NCBI GenBank assembly: GCA_038230415.1
Contig: JBBRNH010000010.1
Location: 1 to 64,000 of the forward strand
Length of the DNA stretch: 64,000 nt
Origin: JBBRNH01 sp038230415
Lineage (GTDB): Bacteria; Bacteroidota; Bacteroidia; Cytophagales; Spirosomataceae
Reading direction: 5' to 3'
In this document: positions 17,049-25,839 of the stretch, in pieces
How the letters are laid out: each line of letters opens with the position of its first letter
Numbering within the stretch: the stretch's first letter is position 1
Made by a program: the position numbers and the translations under genes
The notes under the pieces: model-generated
The model's input: the letters and a program-made list of their open reading frames with translations, nothing else
What the model was told of the DNA's origin: nothing
The model's database searches: none

Positions 17049-17732
17049 CTATTCCCGCCGTTCTTCGCGCAGGGGCTTCACCGGGGCCGGGATGTCGTTT
17101 GCAGAACCCACCGGCACATACTCAACCGAGAACGTCCCCCGGTAGCCAAACAACGGCCCGAAGAGTCGGTTCGTGACCCGGACGTTGATGTTAAACAGCC
17201 CGGTTTCGTCGTCATACCATTCGCAGACATCGGCCACGCCCGAAAACAGCATCGGAAACCGGAACGACACCGGGCCTTCATAAAACCGCTGCTCGCCGGA
17301 GCGCAGCCGCAAACCGCCGTTGTCGGCCACACTCATCTCGATGTCAACGGCCAGATGCTGATGGGTACCGAGGTAATCTACGATGCGCCCGCGTTCGGGG
17401 CTGTAAATCATGGTGGCATCGAACCGCCGGACGCGTTCAGGAAACTGGTAGGTTCGCACCCAGGTCACGGTTTCGCGCCCAAACGAGTCTAAATAGGCGT
17501 AGTTTTCGATGGTAAACGGCACGTTGCGGCCCCGTTGCGGAAACATGATGTTGCGCCAGGTGCCGATATACAAAAACGGCAGCGTGTAGGGTTTGCCATA
17601 CCAGATTTCCTGCATGACGCCCCGCCCGATGGCCGCCCGGTTGTCGGCACTGCCAAAGCCAAACCGCTCCTGGATTTTCGGGTGCAGCCGGGCGAAATCG
17701 CTGCCCATCGTGTGTTGATAAATCGAGTTCAT
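17049..17732 (-). CDS. DUF4166 domain-containing protein
   Basis: The 227-residue protein begins with MNSIYQHTMGSDFARLHPKI, the usual opening of DUF4166 proteins, and contains MFPQRGRNVPFTIENYAYLD and a C-terminal NINVRVTNRLFGPLFGYRG. DUF4166 is often found fused to or beside DoxX/SDR-type proteins. The ATG at 17732 overlaps the stop of the upstream DoxX-like gene as ATGA, which fixes the start and indicates coupling. Confidence 0.8.
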   Translation of the reverse strand: MNSIYQHTMGSDFARLHPKIQERFGFGSADNRAAIGRGVMQEIWYGKPYTLPFLYIGTWRNIMFPQRGRNVPFTIENYAYLDSFGRETVTWVRTYQFPERVRRFDATMIYSPERGRIVDYLGTHQHLAVDIEMSVADNGGLRLRSGEQRFYEGPVSFRFPMLFSGVADVCEWYDDETGLFNINVRVTNRLFGPLFGYRGTFSVEYVPVGSANDIPAPVKPLREERRE

Positions 17733-18637
17733 CGGGTTGGTTTGGTGATACACCGGCTGGCTCGCGGTACGGAATCAAGCCAGAGCAGCGCGATTACCGA
17801 CAACGCAATCATGGGCAGATTGACCGCCACCGGATTAAAGGGCAAGATAAACACCGACGCATCGCTGAACAACGCCCCGGCCCCCAGCACCAGCAACCCG
17901 GCGATATTCAGCCCGTGCAACCACCGCGACAATGGGCGCACGAGTAGCAGTAACCCAAACCCAATTTCGGCAACGCCCACTGCCGTCAGCAACGTCCGTG
18001 CCTGATTTGCGGCAATGCCCGCCCCGGCCAGAATTGTTAGTTCACCCGAATCAGGAAACAGAATTTTTGGCACGAGACCCTGATATATCCAGACCAAAGC
18101 CAGCGCTAAACTTGCCAGGAACACCGTCAGTTGGGCGCAGAGGGCTGTTTCGGGCAAAATCCCCCGGTCGAGCCAAAGCCGGAGCCGGTCGAAACTCCAG
18201 GCCGTTGCCCAGATCATCAACGGCCTGAAAATCAGTGAGTCAATCAGTTTTCCTAACCTGCCCCAACGCGGTTCGTAGTCGTAGCCGGTCCAGAACCGAA
18301 CGCGGCCATCGGGTTGGGGCTGGTATTTCCAGTAACCGGCCCCTTCCCGAATGAGTGAAATGGGGCTGGCCGACCAGAATTTCAGGACGGACGTACTGCT
18401 GCCCGCGCCGGTGGTCTTGGTCGCCACGCTTTCGCCGGTGCCGGTCACGGCCAGCCCAAACCCGATTTTGGTGGCGTATCGAAACTGTTGCGGGGCATCG
18501 GGGGCGGTTTTGGGCAGGTAGTCAATCTCGGAAAAGCGCAGGTCCCAGCGTTGGTGCAGGGCTGGGTTTTGGGTGTGTTCCCAAACGGCATCGAGCGGGG
18601 CGGCAAGGATGGTTTCGATGTAGAGCGGTTTCTTCAT
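17729..18637 (-). CDS. SRPBCC domain fused to DoxX-like membrane domain
   Basis: The 302-residue protein starts at ATG 18637 with a START/SRPBCC-type lipid-binding region (MKKPLYIETILAAPLDAVWE, HQRWDLRFSEIDYLP, residues about 1-150). It then has a four-helix DoxX-like membrane domain (residues about 180-300; LTAVGVAEIGFGLLLLVRPL). A longer in-frame start at 18880 has no family support. The partner DUF4166 gene overlaps it by four bases. The two usually travel together; their function is unknown. Confidence 0.78.
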   Translation of the reverse strand: MKKPLYIETILAAPLDAVWEHTQNPALHQRWDLRFSEIDYLPKTAPDAPQQFRYATKIGFGLAVTGTGESVATKTTGAGSSTSVLKFWSASPISLIREGAGYWKYQPQPDGRVRFWTGYDYEPRWGRLGKLIDSLIFRPLMIWATAWSFDRLRLWLDRGILPETALCAQLTVFLASLALALVWIYQGLVPKILFPDSGELTILAGAGIAANQARTLLTAVGVAEIGFGLLLLVRPLSRWLHGLNIAGLLVLGAGALFSDASVFILPFNPVAVNLPMIALSVIALLWLDSVPRASRCITKPTR

Positions 18638-18885
18638 ACAGAAAGGAGCGGCCACGAAGTACGGAACAAATGGGTAAAACCGGGCGTTATCGGTGGGGAT
18701 TAGACTACTGATTCTGTTTAACTTTTTGGCGTAAAGATTGAACAAAAAGTAATCAGGATTGGTTATTAATCCGACTAAAAGCACTCCCAAGGGCGAAGCG
18801 ATCATCCGCCCCGAAGTCTGCCTGTGTTGTACACAAACTTTGTAACGACAGGTTGACCGACCATTCGGTTTCTTGCCCAAACTTC

Positions 18886-19317
18886 ATGAACAAACAATCT
18901 CCCAGCCCGACGCGGGTGGCCGTGTTCCGACGCGAACACTTTAACGCGGCCCATCGGTTGCACAACCCCAATTGGACCGACGAAAAAAACGAACGGGTGT
19001 TCGGCAAATGCAACAACCCCAATTATCACGGCCACAATTACGACCTGACGGTGCAGGTCACGGGCGACATTGACCCCGAAACCGGCTACGTGATGGACAC
19101 CAAAGTCCTGAGTAATTTTATCAAGAGCGAGGTAACAGACCGCTTCGATCACAAAAACCTGAATCTCGACACCGCCGATTTTGCCGACCTGAACCCGTCT
19201 GCCGAGAACATTGCCATTGTTATTTACAACCGTCTCCGCGCCGTGCTTGACCCGGCCTTAGACCTGAAAATCAGACTGTATGAAACCGAACGGAATTTTG
19301 TTGAATACCCCGCTTAA
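18886..19317 (+). CDS. 6-pyruvoyltetrahydropterin synthase/QueD family protein
   Basis: The 143-residue protein has the zinc-binding histidines FNAAHRLHN and HGHNY, the catalytic cysteine in VFGKCNNPNYHGHNY, and DHKNLNLD with PSAENIA. The GKCNNPNxHGHNY form with CN directly before the HGH is that of the eukaryote-type PTPS as well as many bacterial 6-carboxytetrahydropterin synthases, so BH4-type or queuosine-type chemistry are both possible. The immediately following folE and SDR genes favour a tetrahydropterin cofactor route. ATG 18886 is taken as start. Confidence 0.85.
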   Translation: MNKQSPSPTRVAVFRREHFNAAHRLHNPNWTDEKNERVFGKCNNPNYHGHNYDLTVQVTGDIDPETGYVMDTKVLSNFIKSEVTDRFDHKNLNLDTADFADLNPSAENIAIVIYNRLRAVLDPALDLKIRLYETERNFVEYPA

Positions 19318-19333
19318 ACCCACATCCAAAATC

Positions 19334-20038
19334 ATGACGTATCAAAACAACAACGGCCATCAGAACGGCCACAGCCACGACCACGACGACGATCTGCTGA
19401 TTGACGAAATGGGTGATAACCACGTGATTACGAGTTCAGACACGCCCCTGCGCGAAGATGCCTTCATGCTCGACGATGACCTGAAAATTGAACTCATCGA
19501 AAAAAACTTTGCCGAAATCATGCATATCCTCGGTCTTGATCTCACCGACGACAGCCTGAAGGGAACGCCCAAACGGGTAGCAAAGATGTTTATCAACGAG
19601 GTGTTTAAGGGCTTAAATCCGGCCAATAAACCGAGTGTGACGCTGTTTAACAACGATTACCAGTACGATCAGATGCTGGTGGAGAAGGGAATCCGGGTCC
19701 ACTCATACTGCGAACACCACTTTGTGCCAATTGTGGGCAAGGCCCACGTGGCCTACATCAGCAGCGGTAAGGTGATTGGCCTCTCGAAACTAAACCGGAT
19801 TGTGGAGTATTTTGCCAAACGCCCGCAGGTGCAGGAACGCCTGACGATTCAGATTGCCGAGGAACTCAAACGCGCCCTGCAAACCGACGACGTGGCCGTT
19901 GTGATTGATGCCCAGCACTTTTGCGTGATGACACGCGGGGTGCAGGACACCGGCAGCACCACCATTACGGCTTCGTATAGCGGTAAATTTCTGGAGGAGG
20001 CCACAAAGCAGGAATTCTTAGGCCACCTCAACTCATGA
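19334..20038 (+). CDS. folE: GTP cyclohydrolase I
   Basis: The 234-residue protein catalyses GTP to 7,8-dihydroneopterin triphosphate, the first step of folate and tetrahydropterin synthesis. Zinc ligands are visible in VHSYCEHHFVPIVG and DAQHFCVMTRGVQDTGS, and KRVAKMFINEVFKGLNP and GLSKLNRIVEYFAKRPQVQE are family blocks. The N-terminus carries an unusual histidine/aspartate-rich tail (residues about 5-20, NGHQNGHSHDHDDD), which could hold metal. ATG 19334 lies 16 bp after the PTPS stop. The gene overlaps the next one by four bases (ATGA). Confidence 0.95.
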   Translation: MTYQNNNGHQNGHSHDHDDDLLIDEMGDNHVITSSDTPLREDAFMLDDDLKIELIEKNFAEIMHILGLDLTDDSLKGTPKRVAKMFINEVFKGLNPANKPSVTLFNNDYQYDQMLVEKGIRVHSYCEHHFVPIVGKAHVAYISSGKVIGLSKLNRIVEYFAKRPQVQERLTIQIAEELKRALQTDDVAVVIDAQHFCVMTRGVQDTGSTTITASYSGKFLEEATKQEFLGHLNS

Positions 20039-20730
20039 AAAACATCCTGATTATCGGCGCATCGTCGGGCATTGGTCACGCGCTGGCCCAAATGCTGCAA
20101 GCCCAGGGCCACGCGCTCTATACCGCCGGACGTACCCAGCCCGAAGGCATTACGTCAACTCACTTTACGTGGGACGTAACCACGCAGCCAGCCGCCGAAG
20201 CCCTTGTGGGTTTGCCCGACGTGCTACATGGCTTGGTGTATGCGCCGGGAAGCATCAACCTGAAACCGTTTCAACGGCTCACGCCCGACGATTTCCGGCG
20301 CGATTTAGAAGTCAACGTCATGGGTGCGGTGTCGGCGTTGCACGTGGCGTATCCGGCCCTGAAAAAGTCGAAAGATGCCAGTGTAGTGTTGTTCAGCACC
20401 GTTGCTGCCAAGTTAGGGATGGGGATGCACGCATCGGTGGCGGTGGCAAAATCGGCGGTGGAAGGACTCACCAAATCATTGGCTGCCGAGTTCGCGCCGT
20501 TTAACATCCGGGTCAATGCCGTTGCGCCCTCGCTGACCGATACGCCGATGGCCGGGTTCCTGCTCTCGGACGACAACCGGCGCGAAGCCGCCAACAAACG
20601 CCATCCGCTCAATCGCTACGGCACCGCCGACAACGTGGCAAGCATGGCCGCGTATCTCCTGAGCGATCAGGCCAACTGGATAACGGGTCAGATTATCGGC
20701 GTTGATGGTGGTATGGGCAGCTTGAAATAG
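20035..20730 (+). CDS. SDR-family oxidoreductase lacking the catalytic tyrosine
   Basis: The 231-residue protein is a classical-length short-chain dehydrogenase with the cofactor motif GASSGIG (residues 8-14), VNVMG (93-97), Ser121 in LFSTVAA and a C-terminal ITGQIIGVDGG. The active-site YxxxK is not present: Lys139 lies in HASVAVAKSAVEG and the position four residues before it is valine. The gene overlaps folE by four bases and sits in a PTPS-folE-SDR operon, where a sepiapterin- or dihydropterin-reductase-like role would be expected, but the missing tyrosine argues for altered chemistry. Confidence 0.82.
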   Translation: MKNILIIGASSGIGHALAQMLQAQGHALYTAGRTQPEGITSTHFTWDVTTQPAAEALVGLPDVLHGLVYAPGSINLKPFQRLTPDDFRRDLEVNVMGAVSALHVAYPALKKSKDASVVLFSTVAAKLGMGMHASVAVAKSAVEGLTKSLAAEFAPFNIRVNAVAPSLTDTPMAGFLLSDDNRREAANKRHPLNRYGTADNVASMAAYLLSDQANWITGQIIGVDGGMGSLK

Positions 20731-20763
20731 CGAACTGCCCGACTGACAAATTCGGGGTTCATG

Positions 20764-20815
20764 CAACAAAACCGGGCTGGCTTATTCGTTGGAATGAGTC
20801 GGCCCGGTTTTGTTG
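20764..20815 (+). terminator. Hairpin terminator after the pterin operon
   Basis: CAACAAAACCGGGC (20764-20777) and GCCCGGTTTTGTTG (20802-20815) form a perfect 14-bp stem directly downstream of the SDR gene. No long T run follows, though TTTT lies within the stem. Confidence 0.65.
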
Positions 20816-20869
20816 TGACTTTAGCTGCGCCGACTTAATGACAGATGTTACCCAGGCTGCTTTAAAATC

Positions 20870-20952
20870 CCGTAGGCTTGACCGATGTTGTAGCCCCGGA
20901 CGGTTGGCCGTTGCCACGCAATCCGGGGCTACAACATCGGTCAAGCCTACGG
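20870..20952. repeat. Perfect 31-bp inverted repeat
   Basis: Arms 20870-20900 and 20922-20952 are perfectly complementary over 31 bp (for example TAGGCTTGACCGATGTTGTA against its complement) with a 21-bp loop. It sits in a 480-bp gene-free interval between the pterin operon and the outer-membrane protein gene. Nothing further was recognised in 20953-21211. It looks like a mobile palindromic unit (MITE/REP-like) or a structured RNA, not a simple terminator. Confidence 0.95.
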
Positions 20953-21211
20953 CTTTCTGTAAAATAGTTTGCGTAACACCAGCTAATGATTTGGTAATAC
21001 TAAATTCAGATTTGCGCCAACATTGAGGGCTTACTTGCGGCCTGAATCGTATCTTAATAATTGCTTTTGGAACTGTTTCCGGGCAGTTCGGCAGGTAAAA
21101 AGCGGTATTCAGACTAATTGATTTAGCGGTGTTGACAATCAGCCGCAGCTTTACCAAAAAATAAAACAAGCCGACAACGTGATGAATGCCTATTACATAA
21201 AAACCCAATGC

Positions 21212-23665
21212 ATGAAAATTGCCCTGTTTCTTATCAGTAGTTTATTCTTTTCGACCATTGCTTTCGGCCAGTCGGTTTCGGGTCTGCGGGTGGTGGGCGT
21301 AGTGACCGATGCCGCCAATAACCAGCCTTTGCCGTTTGCAACCGTAGCCGTTTGGCAAAAAACCGCCAAAGACAGTTCGTTGGCAGGCGGCACGCAAACC
21401 GACATCCAGGGGAAATTTACGGTGGCTAACCTGCCCGCCGGTCGGTATTCGGTCAGTTTGTCATTCGTTGGTTATCAGTCTATTAGCCAGCGCGTTACGC
21501 TCTCGGCCAGCCAGACCGAAACCGACCTCGGCACGATTGCCATTGGGGCCGATGCAACCGCGCTCAACGAAGTGAAAGTGACGGGCGAAAAAGCATCGCT
21601 CACGATGAGTACCGAAAAGAAGGTCTTCAACGTCTCTAAAAACCTGGCATCCATCGGCGGCACCGCCGAATCGTTGCTGCGGAACGTGCCGTCTATCACG
21701 CTCGACGAAAGCGGCTCGCCCAGTCTGCGGAATATTCCAACCGCCATCTACATCAACGGCAAACCAACCCAACTCACCCTCGCCCAGATTCCGGCCAATC
21801 AGATCGAATCCGTTGAGGTAATCGCCAACCCGTCGGCGCGGTACGATGCCTCAACGTCGGGCGGGATTGTGAACTTAGTGCTGAAAAAAAACCAGAATCC
21901 CGGCTACAACGGCACAGCCAGCGTGGGCGTTGGCACCAACAACCGCTACGATGCCACCGTGAACCTCGACCTCCGCGCCGGGAAATGGAACCTCACCGCG
22001 CTGTATAGCCTGAACGCCACCAAAAACCCACTCACGGGCTATGTGAACCGGGTGAACCGCACGGCGGCTGGCACTCCCACGAGTTTTTTTGACCAAAATA
22101 CGGCCATCAATTTAGACAATACGTTCCAGAGCGGGCGGCTCGTGGCCGATTATGCGCTCAACAAAAACAACACGTTTTCGGTAGCCGGCACGCTCGTTGG
22201 CGGGGTATATAACACGGTCTCGAACCAAACCTACCAATACCGCGACGCTGCGGGAAAACCCACCAGTTCGGGCAGTCGGCAGACGATTCCGCAGAATAAT
22301 TTTACCAATCTCGGCCTTGAATTCGACTGGAAACACAGTTTTGCTCAGAAAGGCCGCGAGTTGAGTTTTATGAGTTCGTTTACCCGAAACCGCGTCTCGA
22401 ACGCGGCTGACTGGTTCACCTCCGCCCTCGACGACCGGGGCGTTGCCGTGCCAACGTACCCCGAAACCGACCGCATTGACGGGCGCATCATTGGCAGTCA
22501 GTACATTGCTCAATTAGATTACGTGCATCCGGTGAGTGATTCAGCGAAGTGGGAATTTGGACTGCGGACGTTCAATTTCAACCGCGACACCCAGTACTTT
22601 TTTAATCAGTTAGGGGCCGACGGTAAGACGTTTAACCTGCTGCAATCGTATTCGCAGAACGCCGATATTCGGGAAACGGTAAACGCGGCCTACGCGCTTT
22701 ATACCCGAAAAATGGCCCGCAATGTGAGCATTCAGGCCGGGCTTCGGGTTGAGCAGTCGAGTTTGCACGGCCTGTCGCGGTTTGATGGCAGCACGTTTGG
22801 CTACGATTATCCATCCAAAACGGGGCAGAATTTTTTCCAGTCATTCTTCCCGTCGTTCTCGGCCACCAAACAACTGAGCGAGACCACCGAAGTCAGTGTG
22901 AACCTGAGCCGCAAGGTCGGTCGGCCAAACTTCCGGCACGTCTTTGTCGGGATTCAGGCCAACGACCGGCAGAACATCACCATTGGCAACCCCGCTGTGC
23001 GCCCGGAATTTGTGAACACCGCCGAACTGAGCTATAACTACACGAAGGGGAATTTTCAGTGGGGCAGCACGGCCTATTACATCTACGAAGACCACACGAT
23101 TAAGCCCTTTACGCAGCCCTCGGCCACCGACCCGACGGTTTTGGTGACGACGTTTTTGAACGTGAAGGCTGATATTCAGACGGGTATAGACAACACGCTG
23201 AGTTTTGGAGTCGGCAAAAACCTGACCGTGCTGGCAAACGTGAACCCGTTTTATGCCGCCATTCAGACCGTGACTACCAACAGCGAGGTGCTGAACTACA
23301 ACGCCAAGCTGAACCTGACCTACAAGTTTCCGCTCGGTATTTCGGCGCAGGCCACCGGCACACGAGACCGCCGTTTTCCGCAGGTGCAGGGGTATCGGCT
23401 CCCGATTTATTCGGCAGATTTTGCCATCAGGAAGTCGTTTCTGCAAAACCGGGCGAGCGTGGTGTTCACGATTAACGACGTATTCAACTCCCGCAAAGGC
23501 ATCACGATTTATGACCAGCCAACGGCGTTTCAGACGAGCATGAGTCGGCGCGAAATCCGGTTTTATAAACTCACGGTGCAGTTCCCCCTCGGCAAGCCCG
23601 ACGCGACATTTAAACGCAGCAGCCGTAAACTCGACCGGCCCGACGTGGACTTTAGTAATCAGTAG
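21212..23665 (+). CDS. Outer-membrane beta-barrel protein with carboxypeptidase-regulatory domain (TonB-receptor-like)
   Basis: The 817-residue protein has a signal peptide (MKIALFLISSLFFSTIAFGQ), a carboxypeptidase-D regulatory-like domain (about residues 25-110, with GKFTVANLPAGRYSVSLSFV), a plug-like domain (SLLRNVPSITLDESGSP, IPANQIESVEVIANPSARYD) and a large C-terminal barrel of the OMP_b-brl_3 kind. These proteins are TonB-receptor relatives without known substrates. ATG 21212 places the signal peptide at the N-terminus; a GTG lies at 21179. No SusD partner is present. The last 14 bp overlap the convergent mutB gene. Confidence 0.85.
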   Translation: MKIALFLISSLFFSTIAFGQSVSGLRVVGVVTDAANNQPLPFATVAVWQKTAKDSSLAGGTQTDIQGKFTVANLPAGRYSVSLSFVGYQSISQRVTLSASQTETDLGTIAIGADATALNEVKVTGEKASLTMSTEKKVFNVSKNLASIGGTAESLLRNVPSITLDESGSPSLRNIPTAIYINGKPTQLTLAQIPANQIESVEVIANPSARYDASTSGGIVNLVLKKNQNPGYNGTASVGVGTNNRYDATVNLDLRAGKWNLTALYSLNATKNPLTGYVNRVNRTAAGTPTSFFDQNTAINLDNTFQSGRLVADYALNKNNTFSVAGTLVGGVYNTVSNQTYQYRDAAGKPTSSGSRQTIPQNNFTNLGLEFDWKHSFAQKGRELSFMSSFTRNRVSNAADWFTSALDDRGVAVPTYPETDRIDGRIIGSQYIAQLDYVHPVSDSAKWEFGLRTFNFNRDTQYFFNQLGADGKTFNLLQSYSQNADIRETVNAAYALYTRKMARNVSIQAGLRVEQSSLHGLSRFDGSTFGYDYPSKTGQNFFQSFFPSFSATKQLSETTEVSVNLSRKVGRPNFRHVFVGIQANDRQNITIGNPAVRPEFVNTAELSYNYTKGNFQWGSTAYYIYEDHTIKPFTQPSATDPTVLVTTFLNVKADIQTGIDNTLSFGVGKNLTVLANVNPFYAAIQTVTTNSEVLNYNAKLNLTYKFPLGISAQATGTRDRRFPQVQGYRLPIYSADFAIRKSFLQNRASVVFTINDVFNSRKGITIYDQPTAFQTSMSRREIRFYKLTVQFPLGKPDATFKRSSRKLDRPDVDFSNQ

Positions 23666-25805
23666 AGTCCCGCATTAAATCGCCCAGAATTTTTTGCGCG
23701 GCCACCGAAATCACCGTTCCCGGCCCGAATACGCCTTTTACGCCCGCGTCGTACAGAAACTGGTAATCGCCCGCCGGGATTACGCCCCCGGCAATCACCA
23801 CAATATCGCCCCGGCCAATGGCGCGGAGTTCCTGAATCAACTGCGGCACAAGCGTTTTATGCCCAGCCGCCAGACTCGACACCCCCACAATATGCACGTC
23901 GTTTTCGGCAGCCTGCCGGGCTACCTCGGCGGGGGTCTGGAACAACGGCCCCATGTCCACATCAAAACCAAGGTCGGCAAAGCTGGTGGCAATAATTTTG
24001 GCCCCCCGGTCGTGGCCGTCCTGCCCCATTTTGGCAACCAGGATGCGGGGCCGTCTTCCGTCGAGTTCGGCAAACTGGTTGCTCATCTGGCGGGCTAAGG
24101 CAAAGTTTTCGTCGTCGCTCACTTCGGCAGAATAAATCCCGGACACGGCCCGGATGGTGGCTTTGTGCCGTCCGAAGGCTTTTTCGAGTGCGTCAGAAAT
24201 CTCGCCGAGGGTGGCGCGGGCACGGGCCGCTTCGATGGCAAGGGCGAGGAGATTTTGGCCGGGGGTGGGGTTTTGGGCCGATGCTGTAATTGCCGCCAAT
24301 GCTGTTGCTACCCTCTCCTTGTCCCGTCCCTGTTTTACCTGCGCCAACCGCCGAAGTTGCGATTCTCGAACGGCCTGATTATCAATGTCTAACAAATCAA
24401 TGGGCGTTTCGGAATCGGGTCTGTATTTATTCACACCCACCACCACATCTTTGCCACCATCAATGCGGGCCTGTTTGCGGGCGGCTGCTTCTTCTATTTT
24501 GAGTTTGGGCAAACCCGTTTCAATGGCCTTCGTCATGCCCCCCAATGCTTCTACTTCCTCAATCAACTTCCCCGCTTTTTCGGCGAGTTCATGGGTCAGG
24601 TATTCCACGTAATACGACCCGCCCCAGGGGTCAACGGCGCGGGTGATGTCGGTTTCATGTTGCAGATACAGTTGGGTGTTGCGGGCAATCCGGGCCGAAA
24701 AATCGGTGGGTAGGGCAATAGCTTCGTCCAGCGAATTGGTGTGTAAACTCTGCGTTCCGCCCAGCACGGCGGCCATCGCTTCAATGGTCGTTCGGGCCAC
24801 GTTGTTAAACGGGTCCTGCTCGGTCAGGCTGTATCCCGATGTCTGGCAGTGCGCCCGCAGCATGAGCGACTTGGTGTTTTTTGGCGCAAACTGCTGCACG
24901 ATTCTGGCCCAGAGCAACCGCCCCGCCCGGAGTTTGGCAATCTCCATGAAGTGGTTCATCCCGATTCCCCAGAAGAACGACAGTCGGGGCGCAAACTCGT
25001 CAATGCTCATGCCAGCGGCCAGCCCGGTGCGGATGTATTCGAGACCATCGGCTAAGGTGTAGGCAAGTTCGAGGTGGGCCGGTGCGCCCGCTTCGTGCAT
25101 ATGATAGCCGCTGATACTGATAGAGTTAAACTTAGGCATGAAGCGGCTGGTGTAGGCAAAAATATCACCCACGAGCCGCATCGAGGGTTCGGGGGGGTAG
25201 ATGTAGGTGTTCCTGACCATGAATTCTTTCAGGATGTCGTTCTGAATCGTGCCGGATAGTTTATCGGCAGAAACGCCCTGTTCTTCGGCGGCTACGATAA
25301 AAAACGCCAAAATCGGCAGCACGGCCCCGTTCATGGTCATCGAGACCGACATTTGGTCAAGCGGAATCTGATCGAACAGAATTTTCATGTCCTCCACCGT
25401 GTCAATTGCCACGCCCGCCTTGCCCACGTCGCCCACCACGCGGGGGTGGTCAGAATCATAACCCCGGTGGGTAGCCAAATCAAACGCCACCGACAGCCCT
25501 TTTTGCCCCCCGGCGAGGTTACGCCGGTAGAACGCATTGGAGGCTTCGGCGGTGCTGAACCCTGCGTATTGCCGGATTGTCCAGGGTTGCTGGACGTACA
25601 TCGTGCTGTATGGCCCCCGCAAAAACGGCGGAATCCCGGCCTGGGCTCCGGTAACCGTTTCTGCATCCACATCAGCCACCGAAAAATGCGGTTTCAACAG
25701 AATTCCCTCGGCAGTCACTAACGGCGGTTGAGTTGTTGCGGGCCGGGGTGGTTGGGCTACGGTAGTAGTTAGGGCGGCTGGTAAGTTAGCGAAGTCAGGG
25801 CGCAT
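23652..25805 (-). CDS. scpA: Methylmalonyl-CoA mutase large subunit
   Basis: The 717-residue protein is a complete large subunit with the TIM-barrel substrate domain (FLRGPYSTMYVQQPWTIRQY, GLSVAFDLATHRGYDSDHPR, SISGYHMHEAGA) and the C-terminal B12-binding domain with the cobalt-binding DGHDRG motif. It interconverts succinyl-CoA and (R)-methylmalonyl-CoA using adenosylcobalamin. It is the last gene of a mutA - TonB receptor - mutB transcript, starting 34 bp after the receptor. No epimerase or MeaB chaperone gene is adjacent. Confidence 0.96.
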   Translation of the reverse strand: MRPDFANLPAALTTTVAQPPRPATTQPPLVTAEGILLKPHFSVADVDAETVTGAQAGIPPFLRGPYSTMYVQQPWTIRQYAGFSTAEASNAFYRRNLAGGQKGLSVAFDLATHRGYDSDHPRVVGDVGKAGVAIDTVEDMKILFDQIPLDQMSVSMTMNGAVLPILAFFIVAAEEQGVSADKLSGTIQNDILKEFMVRNTYIYPPEPSMRLVGDIFAYTSRFMPKFNSISISGYHMHEAGAPAHLELAYTLADGLEYIRTGLAAGMSIDEFAPRLSFFWGIGMNHFMEIAKLRAGRLLWARIVQQFAPKNTKSLMLRAHCQTSGYSLTEQDPFNNVARTTIEAMAAVLGGTQSLHTNSLDEAIALPTDFSARIARNTQLYLQHETDITRAVDPWGGSYYVEYLTHELAEKAGKLIEEVEALGGMTKAIETGLPKLKIEEAAARKQARIDGGKDVVVGVNKYRPDSETPIDLLDIDNQAVRESQLRRLAQVKQGRDKERVATALAAITASAQNPTPGQNLLALAIEAARARATLGEISDALEKAFGRHKATIRAVSGIYSAEVSDDENFALARQMSNQFAELDGRRPRILVAKMGQDGHDRGAKIIATSFADLGFDVDMGPLFQTPAEVARQAAENDVHIVGVSSLAAGHKTLVPQLIQELRAIGRGDIVVIAGGVIPAGDYQFLYDAGVKGVFGPGTVISVAAQKILGDLMRDSTDY

Positions 25806-25839
25806 GATTTAGCAGAGGGTTCGGTTATCATTATGGTCG

